64,000 bases of DNA. Source: Thiothrix nivea DSM 5205. Lineage in GTDB: Bacteria; Pseudomonadota; Gammaproteobacteria; Thiotrichales; Thiotrichaceae. Below the pieces are notes generated by a model that saw only the letters and a program-made list of their open reading frames with translations, ran no database searches and was not told where the DNA came from. The stretch lies in NCBI RefSeq assembly GCF_000260135.1, contig NZ_JH651384.1, forward strand, positions 685,693 through 749,692. The letters run 5' to 3'. The position numbers and the translations under genes are program-made. Below, piece by piece: positions 24,606 to 32,072 of this stretch (the stretch's first letter is position 1; each line of letters begins with the position of its first letter).

Positions 24606-24784
24606 GCGGCTGTCCCCGTTGTAGTGCTTTTTTCCTTGAATGCAAGCACATCATCACGGCAATAGATGGCCTTGCCACGGTTGCGGTATTGCCGGAAAGG
24701 GATGGGGCAACGCTTCACAACACCAGCAGAAACGCCTAGCAACCGCGCTGCCTCTGCCCGGCTAATTTCATCTTTTCCAGTCAT
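24602..24784 (-). CDS. Excisionase/AlpA-like HTH protein
   Basis: 60 residues from the ATG at 24784, behind AGAGGATAAG; a start at 24844 would give 80. ISRAEAARLLGVSAGVVKR...QYRNRGKAIYCRDDVLAF is a small winged helix of the MerR/excisionase type. It is the first gene of the minus-strand cluster that ends at 23666 and sits next to TGTCACA repeats, a likely operator. Confidence 0.65.
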   Translation of the reverse strand: MTGKDEISRAEAARLLGVSAGVVKRCPIPFRQYRNRGKAIYCRDDVLAFKEKSTTTGTAA

Positions 24785-24844
24785 TTGCTTATCCTCTGTT
24801 TGTTTCGGTTTGCCCATCCTATGGCTTTGTATTGTTTGTGTCAT

Positions 24845-25396
24845 TTGCGCGGCGTCTGATATTTGGGCAAATCAGAATACTGGTGTCTGGCTTTCATTGT
24901 GTCACACCATGTCACAATCATGTCACACCGCGACCACTTGCAGGATGGTGAACAACTAATGAAAACCATAATAAGAAAATGAAAACAATTCATAAACTTA
25001 CTGGCTTTTTCTAAGAAATTAAATAAACCGAAACGGGGAGCGCTGGGGGGATGCCTCGCACTCCTCCTCACTTGCCGGGTTTTTTCAATTTTTTTACTTA
25101 TTTCGTCGGTTTGGCACATCGCACAAGCAACGACAAGACGCACAAAGCGATATTTAAGGGGGAGCAAGGCCGCACATAAGCAGCTTGTGAAGCGTTCAAA
25201 GCCCATTCATAAAGGCGTATTTGTCGCAAAACGCCCAAACGAAGCAAAACACAAAGATAGCCGATAATTAATAAATAACGCAAACAACCGAAACATGATA
25301 ATTTATTTTAAATATTTACATCGCCGCCTATTGTGGTATGCCCTGTTATATGGTTTTATTGATAGCACTAACATTTACTTTTCAGGATAAATAAAC
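24845..25396. other. 552-bp non-coding region between divergent units
   Basis: No convincing gene. It separates the minus-strand HTH cluster from the + strand cargo gene at 25397. It holds three TGTCACA repeats near its left end, a T-rich stretch around 25080-25100, and AT-rich DNA from 25260 to the gene. Open frames on the minus strand (24841-25206, 25098-25283) have poor composition and no ribosome sites. Confidence 0.5.
24900..24928. repeat. Three TGTCACA direct repeats at one-turn spacing
   Basis: TGTCACAC (24900), TGTCACAA (24910) and TGTCACAC (24921) are spaced 10 and 11 bp, so they lie on one face of the helix. Located in front of the HTH gene, they suit an operator or a small iteron set. 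Confidence 0.6.
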
Positions 25397-26209
25397 ATGT
25401 TTGAAGCCATTGAAAACACCAGTGAAACAGTATCACCAGAAGCAATTGAACATATCAACAATGTGTTCCATACAGCAAAACAACTAAAAGCAGAAAGAGC
25501 CGCCTTGATAGAGGAAGAAAAGAATAAGAGGAATGGTACTAGATTAGAATCACGTTCAATAATGGGTTTTCAGGTAAAAGGGTTTGGGGAAAGCCACGAC
25601 AAATACAAAGCTAACCTAAAAACGCTTGAAGTTGACAGCATTGAATCTAATGAAATGCATGTTTTTGTTATTAATGAACAAAAAACAGCACTAGAAAACC
25701 GCCTATCTGATCTTGCATCTTATAAGGAAGGGCTTGAAGTTGAATTGCAAGAGCTTAAGCAAGCTGATGCCTTGTTACAATGCAAGTCGCAAGACTACGC
25801 CGAAAAACTGGCAAGTGGTGACATTGTAGGCGCTGATTTGATTGAAAATAACCGCAAATCACAGTTACAAGAAAACAACAGCCAACAGCAAGAAATTTCA
25901 GGCAAAATCGAAGGATGTAAAAAGGCTGAAAGCCTCATTGTTGCAGATATTTCTATTTATGCTGAAATTGAAAAAATATCATGCCACAACCTGCTTTTAT
26001 TGCAATACAATGCCATAAAAACACCGATTTTTGAACAACTCGAAGCAGCAAAAGAAACCTATGAAAACCTTAACACTATTGCACATAAGTTGTGGGGGGA
26101 CAATTACGACAGATGGGAACATATCTGTAAATTACAAGACTTTATCAGAGATGGAAAAAATACTACGTTGAAGCGTGGATTTATTGAGTCTATAGTCTTT
26201 TCATTTTAG
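25397..26209 (+). pseudogene. Coiled-coil cargo protein, C-terminus replaced by IS630 insertion
   Basis: 270 residues as it stands; the last five (IVFSF) come from the IS630 end. Removing the element and one TA restores a frame that ends NEAKKELYEKNPKFANRWK-stop, giving 284 residues. The native stop then overlaps the ATG of the zinc-ribbon gene at 28317 (ATGA). The protein is soluble, low-GC, and rich in coiled coil (about residues 95-190). Function unknown. Because only 19 C-terminal residues are lost, the truncated protein may still work. Confidence 0.75.
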
Positions 26210-27194
26210 TCAGCTACAATAGGACGGATGATCAACTTCCCCATCCTTCATCATGCCGACTTACTACTCTAAGGATCTCCGTGAACGTGTTGTTGCTGCC
26301 TATGACAAGAGCAAACATAAATCCCACGTTTGTGGGACGTTTTCCATAGCCCGCAGCACCCTGGACAAATGGTTGGCCCTGAGGGAAGAAACCGGCAGCC
26401 TCCAACCCCGGACACATCCCCGCCCTGGGCACAGCCATAAGGTGAAAGACGTTGAAGCTTTTCGGCAATGGGTGGAGAGCGAAACCCCGTTTGAACGCAT
26501 CGAGGATTTGCTGCCACGCTTTGAAGCGCATTATGGCAAGGCCATTTCTTATCGTGGCCTGCATAAATGGCTGCAACGGATCGGTTGGAGCCATAAAAAA
26601 AACGTTCTTTCTACCAGCAAGCCAAACCGCTAGACCGCTGGGTTTTCCTGTGGCTACTTGGGCATCTGGAGAAAAAATACGGTCAGGATCATATCCTGTT
26701 TGCGGACGAGGCAGGATTCTACAGTACCGAACGCTATGAGTGGGGCTGGGCAAAAAAAGGGGAGCCTTGTGACATCCCCCGCCCTGGAGGCCGGGGACAT
26801 AAACGCAACTGGATCAGCGCTATCCGCGCCTCTGATCAAAGCTGGCAAATGCCGTGGGTAGTGACCGGCAACATTAACCGGATGATTGTTGAACAATGGT
26901 TGGAAGCCTTGGGAAAATCGTTGCAGCAAGGTCAGGAAAAGCCCAAACCTTATGTGCTTGTCTGGGACAATGCGAGCTTCCATTTAGGCGGTGACCTGGA
27001 GGCGATTGCCATGAAATACCAGATTCGTATCATTCAGTTACCCGCTTATTCGCCTGATCTCAACCCCATCGAGCAATGCTGGGCAACCTTGAAACATTAT
27101 GCGCGTCTGGCCATGGGAAAAGGTAGCACCCTGGACGACGCGATTGATTACGCATTCAACAGACAAAGTGTAGCCGACTAAAATGAAAAGACTA
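26193..27194 (+). mobile_element. IS630-family insertion sequence
   Basis: A 1,002-bp element flanked by TA on both sides (26191-26192 and 27195-27196), the usual IS630 target duplication. The ends are TAGTCTTTTCATTTTAGTC-type inverted repeats matching 25 of 27 bases. It carries one transposase in two frames. It interrupts the coiled-coil gene at 25397. Confidence 0.93.
26253..27181 (+). CDS. IS630 transposase, joined by -1 frameshift
   Basis: The first frame (26253-26633) gives the HTH part (YYSKDLRERVVAAYDKS...STLDKW). The second frame gives the DDE part: LFADEAGF, VWDNASFH and SPDLNPIEQCW. The frames join by a -1 shift at an A8 run (26595-26602), giving about 309 residues. Slippage at A runs is a known way of making IS630 transposases, so the element may be active. 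Confidence 0.87.
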
Positions 27195-27251
27195 TAACGA
27201 AGCGAAAAAAGAACTTTATGAAAAAAATCCTAAATTCGCTAATCGGTGGAA

Positions 27252-28324
27252 ATGAAAGTGGCTCAATATGCGTTTCAGGGTCTTATCCCAACAGCAGCGA
27301 AAGCAAGGACTGTAAGGCAGCTTGCCCCCGTTTCCTGATGTTGTGAAGAGACTCGAAGAATGCAAGGTAACACGGTAGCTTTTCTTGTGAGATCCCCCGA
27401 TGAGGTCGTAACCATGAGCGTAACAGTGACCAAAAACCTTCCATCGTATTGACGTGGACTTCATGGAAACCGTCACCATCTTCGTCACGGGCATATTCGC
27501 CTGCGCCATGGTTGACGGTTTTGTGGGCATAGCCCCATTCTTCCAATCGGCTGTAAATGTTGTACTCATCGGTGTAGACCAGCGTGCCTGCTGCCACCGT
27601 TTCCACAATCAACGGCTTGATCGTCGTCTGTTTCACATTCGCCAGCATACGGATCACGACCTCCCCGGAACGCTGGATCATGCCGAAAATGGGTGGTTTG
27701 TCCTTTTCCAGTGTCCCACGCCCCGGCGCACCTTTCAGGGCGCGGCGGCGACCTTCACGCCCAGCATCCGCGACGGCTTCGGGGTTTCCCTTGTGTCCAG
27801 CCTTGACATAAACCTCATCAAATTCAACATTCCCAAACAGGTTTACTGGCGTTTTTTTTCTCGACACCACGCCGTAACTGTTCCGTCATCGCCTGAACAT
27901 CATCCTTGTTCAACCCCAATTCGCGGGCGATTTGTTGGTTGGACAGGTTCAACGACATCAGGTACAGGCACAACACCCACACCTTCAGCGGCTGGTGGTG
28001 GCCTTCAAACACCGTTCCCGTCAGGTCATCAAAACGCTTTTGGCAATCCTTACACTGGTAACGCTGGCGTTCCTGCTGGGTGTCATCCTTGCCTCGACGG
28101 ATAGTGTCCTGTGAACCGCAGTGCGGACAAATCACCCCATTAGGCCAACGCACGGAACGGACTTGCTCGAAACAGGCGGCATCACTGGTCAGGCTGGAAA
28201 TACTGATGAGCGAGGTCATAAAGCCTCTCCTTGGCTATCGGAAATGACTAACTTTACCGCTATCCATCACGTTTGCAATGCCGGGGAAAACAAGACCCTG
28301 AAACGCATATTGAGCCATGAAAGT
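27252..28324 (-). mobile_element. IS1595-family insertion sequence with 8-bp target duplication
   Basis: The element is 27260-28316, with 25-bp perfect terminal inverted repeats starting GGCTCAATATGCG. It is flanked by ATGAAAGT at 27252-27259 and 28317-28324. The duplication contains the start codon of the gene at 28317. The length of 1,057 bp and 8-bp duplication fit IS1595. Confidence 0.93.
27283..28219 (-). pseudogene. IS1595 transposase, split by frameshift
   Basis: The first frame (28219-27824) has a zinc ribbon (CPHCGSQDTIRRG, YQCKDCQKRF) and HTH. The second (from about 27860 to 27283) has the DDE-type core: FDEVYVKAGHKGN, VYTDEYNIY, HVNTMEGFWSLLRSW. They meet at an A8 run (27852-27859); seven A would give a continuous EKKTPVNLFG. 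The frames require +1 (or -2), so this is more likely a decayed copy than programmed slippage, though transcript slippage cannot be excluded. Confidence 0.82.
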
Positions 28325-28547
28325 AATTTGCGCCCATTGTGGCAAATCAAATGCTATCAATAGCAGGCTGAACGTCATTAGAAAAGACGGTGAAATAAAA
28401 GTAACATGGCATGGAATATGCTCACATTGTGGCACTACCAGTCGTTACGAGGGTTATGGTCAGGATATTAGTGTTCTTGCCATAACACGTAAAAGAAAAT
28501 GCGCTGCAAAAGTTGCCGAACGAAAGCCCGGTTTAATTCATGATTAG
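28317..28547 (+). CDS. Small zinc-ribbon protein, partner of the coiled-coil cargo gene
   Basis: 76 residues with two CxxC pairs (ICAHCGKSN and ICSHCGTTS), a treble-clef or ribbon fold, and a basic C-terminus (ITRKRKCAAKVAERK). Its ATG was originally overlapped by the stop of the gene at 25397. The IS1595 insertion kept the ATG through its target duplication but removed the upstream ribosome site and coupling, so it is probably expressed poorly. Function unknown. Confidence 0.65.
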   Translation: MKVICAHCGKSNAINSRLNVIRKDGEIKVTWHGICSHCGTTSRYEGYGQDISVLAITRKRKCAAKVAERKPGLIHD

Positions 28548-28570
28548 CAAGTTATCCAATCCCCCGGCAC

Positions 28571-28592
28571 AAAAAAACCGCAACGTGTGCGG
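28571..28592 (-). terminator. Second of two tandem minus-strand terminators
   Basis: CCGCA / TGCGG with loop ACGTG, followed on the minus strand by seven T. It backs up the terminator at 28616-28639. Confidence 0.78.
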
Positions 28593-28615
28593 CCTTGGTT
28601 GTGGTGTGGTTGCAT

Positions 28616-28639
28616 GAAAAAGCCGGAACGTGTCCGGCT
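28616..28639 (-). terminator. First of two tandem minus-strand terminators
   Basis: AGCCGGA / TCCGGCT with loop ACGTG and a TTTTTC tail on the minus strand. It ends the brnT-brnA-HTH operon. Both tandem hairpins share the same loop. Confidence 0.8.
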
Positions 28640-28691
28640 GGTGGTGTGCTCGTCTGATAGCGGTTCCCGCCGTTTGTGCTTGTGCATCCTG

Positions 28692-29069
28692 TTACGCCGC
28701 TATCGGCTGCCCTTCGCCCTTCAAGGTGAATTCTGTCCTGATCTCGGCAAAGGGTGAAAATACCCGCCCGGTTCCGTCACGTTCCAACAGGCCAATATCC
28801 AGCAGCCTGCTTACGTCGGTGTGGACGTTTTTCACATCCCGCCCCAATTGCTTGGCAAGTTCGCGGATGCTCATTGCCGCTTTGCCTTGCAGCCTGTCCA
28901 GCAGTTCCCAACGCTTGGGGGTGATGGCCTGAAACAGGGTTGCAGGTGTTTCAAAGGTGAACACTTCCCCCTGATAGCCGCCTGTTTCCAGCGCATCTAC
29001 AAACGCCGCGCCCATGTCCAGCAGGTCGGCTTCCAGGTTGGGTTCAATTCTGATGATTGCGTATCTCAT
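28692..29069 (-). CDS. Winged-helix DNA-binding protein (HVO_A0114-like)
   Basis: 125 residues. The C-terminal half is a winged helix: RWELLDRLQGKAAMSIRELAKQLGRDVKNVHTDVSRLLDIGLLER, typical of the HVO_A0114 putative DNA-binding family. Such genes often sit beside toxin genes. Here it follows brnA by 29 bp and shares the terminators downstream, so it may regulate the pair or be a second antitoxin. Confidence 0.72.
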   Translation of the reverse strand: MRYAIIRIEPNLEADLLDMGAAFVDALETGGYQGEVFTFETPATLFQAITPKRWELLDRLQGKAAMSIRELAKQLGRDVKNVHTDVSRLLDIGLLERDGTGRVFSPFAEIRTEFTLKGEGQPIAA

Positions 29070-29098
29070 GGTTTGCCCCTCACCCTATCAAGATAGAA

Positions 29099-29422
29099 TC
29101 AGGCTGCTTTCTGGTGTTCTGCAATGTAGTTCTGCAAGGCTTCCTCCATTCTGGTTTGCCAGCCTTCACCATCCTGCTTGAAGTAATCCACCACTTCAGC
29201 GCTAAGCCGAATGGAAACGGGGATTTTTACCGGCTTTTTCTGCTTGCCGCGTTGCCCTGGCATCCGTACCTCGGCATTTTCCCAAAACGCATTGACCGCC
29301 GCTTCGTCATTGGGGTCATACGGGGTATCAGGGTCTTCCACCTTGTCGTGGGCGGCATCCACAGCCGCTGCGATTTGCTCAGGTCTAAAGCCCCAAGGCT
29401 TTGAAGTATTGTCGTGTTTCAT
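29099..29422 (-). CDS. brnA: BrnA-type antitoxin
   Basis: 107 residues from the ATG at 29422, inside the end of brnT; the longer frame to 29551 lies within brnT and is not preferred. The C-terminal part KIPVSIRLSAEVVDYFKQDGEGWQTRMEEALQNYI is the BrnA ribbon-helix-helix. It neutralises BrnT and should repress the operon. The overlap with brnT is 38 bp. Confidence 0.87.
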   Translation of the reverse strand: MKHDNTSKPWGFRPEQIAAAVDAAHDKVEDPDTPYDPNDEAAVNAFWENAEVRMPGQRGKQKKPVKIPVSIRLSAEVVDYFKQDGEGWQTRMEEALQNYIAEHQKAA

Positions 29423-29660
29423 GCTTGTTACCATAGCGGCAGGATATGAGGTGCACATCTTCGCCGCGTTCTGTCCATACCAGGAAGACAACCCGCCCAC
29501 GATACCAGCAAAGGCTTTGCAGCCGCTCTTCCCCGTAGGCTTCCCGCGCATCTTCCACCGTCACCATGGGCGCATCAAACAAACACTCAAGGTCAGCAAA
29601 GTCTATGCCGTCATGCCGTTCCATGTTTTCGGTGCGTTTGTTTTCATCCCATGTATTCAT
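29385..29660 (-). CDS. brnT: BrnT-type ribonuclease toxin
   Basis: 91 residues with the family hallmarks: TWDENKRTENMERHDGIDFADLECLFD, then YGEERLQSLCWYRGRVVFLVWTERGEDVHLISCRYGNKHETRQYF. BrnT is a RelE-fold RNase that blocks translation when released from BrnA. Location on the island suits a stabilising role for the element. Confidence 0.87.
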   Translation of the reverse strand: MNTWDENKRTENMERHDGIDFADLECLFDAPMVTVEDAREAYGEERLQSLCWYRGRVVFLVWTERGEDVHLISCRYGNKHETRQYFKALGL

Positions 29661-29705
29661 GATTTAATTGTATATACAGAAAGCTGGATAAGCGAGAAGA
29701 AACAT

Positions 29706-30231
29706 TCAGCCCTTCGGTGCTTGCCGCTTGGCGATGGTTTCCGCCGCCAGTTGCTGCTGGTAGCCGGTAATCTCCCCCTCTTCCGTGCCGTCCAGGCGGT
29801 AGCGTGCGCCGCCCTGGGTGACGGCTTGCAGGTAGCGCCCATGGTTGGCGTGCATGGCCAGCGTTTTCCTCACCACTTTTTTGCTTGCGCCGGGGAAGTG
29901 TTCCTCATTCACCAGGCGGAACACATCCTTGTCGATGCCGATAGCCAAGGGCAGGTAATCGCGCCAGACGGTGAAGGCGTTCAGGCGGTCGTTCAGTTCG
30001 CGGGCTTTCAGGTCGCTGGGTGGGGTAACGGGTGCTTTGGGTGCGGGTTTGCGGGTGGGTTTCTTCGCGGTGGGCTTGCCCTTCCCTGCCCCTGCCGGTT
30101 TGCCGGGTGGTGGGCAGGTCTTCGCGCCGGATGATGCGCTTGCCGGATCGTTTCACCTGGCCCGGTGCGGGTGCTTCGCCGCTGGCTGGCTGGCGGGTGA
30201 GGGTCAAAGTCTTTTTGGGTGTGTCGCTCAT
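29706..30231 (-). pseudogene. ProQ/FinO-family RNA chaperone, frameshifted
   Basis: The start MSDTPKKTLTLTRQPAS (ATG at 30231, behind CAGGAAACC) and the FinO domain (ELNDRLNAFTVWRDYLPLAIGIDKDVF...GARYRLDG) are in different frames. Removing one base from the GGG at 30112-30114 joins them as REDLPPPGKPAGAGKGKP, a normal basic, proline-rich linker, giving about 175 residues. The family binds structured RNAs, including plasmid antisense RNAs. The extra base may be a real mutation or a sequencing error in a short run. Confidence 0.8.
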
Positions 30232-30379
30232 GGTTTCCTGTACCCGTTGGGTGGTTCCGGGGTTTCCCGCCTGGCGGTGTTGTATGGCTGGCAGTGTAGC
30301 ACGGCAAACCAGGCATGAAAGCATATCCCCTGCCTGAATCATTGAAAAAACCAATAGTAGAATTTGCCATGATAAAAAA

Positions 30380-30490
30380 GGACACCACGGACACCAGCAC
30401 TTTTACATGGTGTCCCGTTGGTGTCCCGAAAAAATGCCATTAGAAACAATGAAATAAACCCTTCGGGACACCAGGGACACTAGGGACACC
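30380..30490. repeat. GGACACC iteron-like cluster
   Basis: GGACACC or GGACACT occurs at 30380, 30389, 30466, 30475 and 30484, with 9-bp periods. The reverse complement GGTGTCC occurs at 30409 and 30420, 11 bp apart. Seven copies in 111 bp, arranged as two direct blocks around an inverted pair, suggest a protein-binding array between the integrase and the rest of the island. Confidence 0.75.
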
Positions 30491-30533
30491 AGAAAAGTAA
30501 TGGTTCCGAAAACGAAACTTCATGTTCAGTGCA

Positions 30534-30557
30534 CAAAAAAGCCGGGGATTCCCGGCT
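30534..30557 (-). terminator. Intrinsic terminator of the integrase gene
   Basis: AGCCGGG (30540-30546) pairs with CCCGGCT (30551-30557) over a 4-nt loop, followed on the minus strand by six T. It lies 31 bp past the integrase stop. Confidence 0.85.
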
Positions 30558-30588
30558 AAGTGTTTGTTTCCATGGTTATCTTGTGTGG

Positions 30589-31812
30589 TTATCGTGTCTT
30601 TGCCCGGAATGGCAGAACCTGCCCGCCTGCTTTCAGTTCGTCCAGGTAGTCCGCCCATGCCTGCATCATGCGGGTGCGTTCATCCAGGTATGCCGCCCTG
30701 ATCTTGTTGGGTTCCTTGTGGGCAAGCTGCCTTTCTATCGCGTCCGGGTTCCACCCCAACTCATTCAGCAGGCTGGACGCCATGCCCCTGAAGCCGTGGG
30801 CGGTCATGGTGTCGTTGTCGTATCCCATGGTTCGCAGCGCCGCCCGTACCGCGTTTTCACTCATACAGCGGCTTGCACCCCTGGCGCTGGGGAACACGTA
30901 CTGAAAGTTCCCTGTCAGTGGGCGCAGTTCCCGCAGGATCGCCACGGCCTGGCGGGATAACGGCACAATATGCTTGCTCTGGTTGGCTTGTTTGATGTGG
31001 GTTGGGGCTTTCATGCGCCTGACTTCGATTGTCCAGACGGCTGCATCCAGGTCGATTTCCTGCCATTCAGCCGCCCGCAGTTCGCCCGGCCTGAGCATCA
31101 CCAGCGCCGACAGTTGCAGCGCGCATTTCACCACGAACGAACCCTGATAGTTTTCCATATTGCGCAACAGTTGCCCGACCTTTACCGGGTCTGTGATGGC
31201 TGCAAAGTTTTTACTGGCAAGCGGTTTCAGAATGATCTTGGTATCAATATCCGCCGCTGGGTTGCGGTCTGCCAGCTGCATGGTTACTGCATAGCGGAAA
31301 ACCTGATTGATACATTGCTTTACCCTCCTGGCGCTATCCCCTGCCCCCCTGGCTTCTACCTTGCAGATAATCCTGATGATGTCGCTTGCTGTCACTGCCC
31401 CTATATCCATTTTCCCGATCACGGGGAAAATATCACGCCTGAACCAGCTTTCTATCCGTTCCGCGTGGCCTGCTGACCATCCCTGTTTGCTGCGGTTGAA
31501 CCATTCAAGGGCTACGGTCTGGAAGGTATCCACCTTGCTTTCTGCCTGCTTTTGGTTGTTTGGCTTGATACCACGGGCAAGCTGCGCCCGTGCCTGCCGG
31601 TGATGTTCACGCGCCTGTTCCAGGCTGATTTCCGGGTAACTGCCGATAGATAGTGTTTGCCGTTTTCCTCCCATCCGGTAGGAATAACGCCAGTATCTAC
31701 CCTGGGTGGTGACGTACAGAAAAAGCCCTCCCCCGTCGGTCAGGATGGCGGGTTTCCCGTCCGGTTTGGTTTTTGCGTTCTTAACCTTTGAATCCCTTAA
31801 CTTTCTTTCCAT
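30589..31812 (-). CDS. P4-type tyrosine integrase
   Basis: 407 residues from the ATG at 31812; the open frame upstream runs into the tRNA and is not coding. The N-terminal DUF4102 arm-binding domain (KPAILTDGGGLFLYVTTQGRYWRYSYRMGGKRQTLSIGSYPEISLEQAR, in segments) is followed by the catalytic domain with Arg in LRPGELRAAEW, HGFRGMA and Tyr375 (IRAAYLDER). It inserts and excises the island at the adjacent tRNA-Arg 3' end. Confidence 0.92.
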   Translation of the reverse strand: MERKLRDSKVKNAKTKPDGKPAILTDGGGLFLYVTTQGRYWRYSYRMGGKRQTLSIGSYPEISLEQAREHHRQARAQLARGIKPNNQKQAESKVDTFQTVALEWFNRSKQGWSAGHAERIESWFRRDIFPVIGKMDIGAVTASDIIRIICKVEARGAGDSARRVKQCINQVFRYAVTMQLADRNPAADIDTKIILKPLASKNFAAITDPVKVGQLLRNMENYQGSFVVKCALQLSALVMLRPGELRAAEWQEIDLDAAVWTIEVRRMKAPTHIKQANQSKHIVPLSRQAVAILRELRPLTGNFQYVFPSARGASRCMSENAVRAALRTMGYDNDTMTAHGFRGMASSLLNELGWNPDAIERQLAHKEPNKIRAAYLDERTRMMQAWADYLDELKAGGQVLPFRAKTR

Positions 31813-31874
31813 TTTGGCTGCATCCTCTGGTTGTGGTTGAAAGTATGTAGACAATAATGCAGCCAATTGGGTGG

Positions 31875-31965
31875 GATGATATGGCAGGGTATGGGAGGGT
31901 ATGACACGGAAAAGCCCCTGCAAGGCGTATTCCATAAGGGTTTGTGAGAGGTTATGGGAGGCTGT
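31875..31965. promoter_or_regulatory. Candidate integrase arm-binding repeats
   Basis: Between the integrase start and the tRNA, GGGTATGGGAGG (about 31888-31899) and GGTTATGGGAGG (31950-31961) are near-identical, and ATATGGCAGGG (about 31880) is a weaker third copy. Integrase arm sites usually occupy this position. The integrase promoter must also lie here. Confidence 0.4.
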
Positions 31966-31977
31966 GAAAGGGATGGT

Positions 31978-32052
31978 TGGCAGCCCCAAGTGGAATCGAA
32001 CCACTAGCTGCCCCTTAGGAGGGGGCCGTTTTATCCATTAAACTATGGGGCC
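31978..32052 (-). tRNA. tRNA-Arg(CCU)
   Basis: A full cloverleaf on the minus strand: acceptor GGCCCCA with TGGGGCT (one G-U), D arm TAGTTTAATGGATAAAAC, anticodon loop CTCCTAA with anticodon CCU in a GGCCC/GGGGC-type stem, and T arm AGTGGTTCGATTCCACT. The 3' CCA is encoded (31978-31980). It is the integration target of the island, whose integrase starts 166 bp downstream of its 3' end. No second copy of its 3' end was seen in this window. Confidence 0.95.
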
Positions 32053-32072
32053 AAACCGGGGAAGTGCGTATT

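Noticed and set aside
24944-24951. GGTGAACA, similar to the P4 alpha-binding iteron
   Set aside because: Only a single copy was seen, which can occur by chance.
24841-25206. 121-codon minus-strand ORF
   Set aside because: Cys- and Arg-rich odd composition, no ribosome site, and overlap with the TGTCACA repeats.
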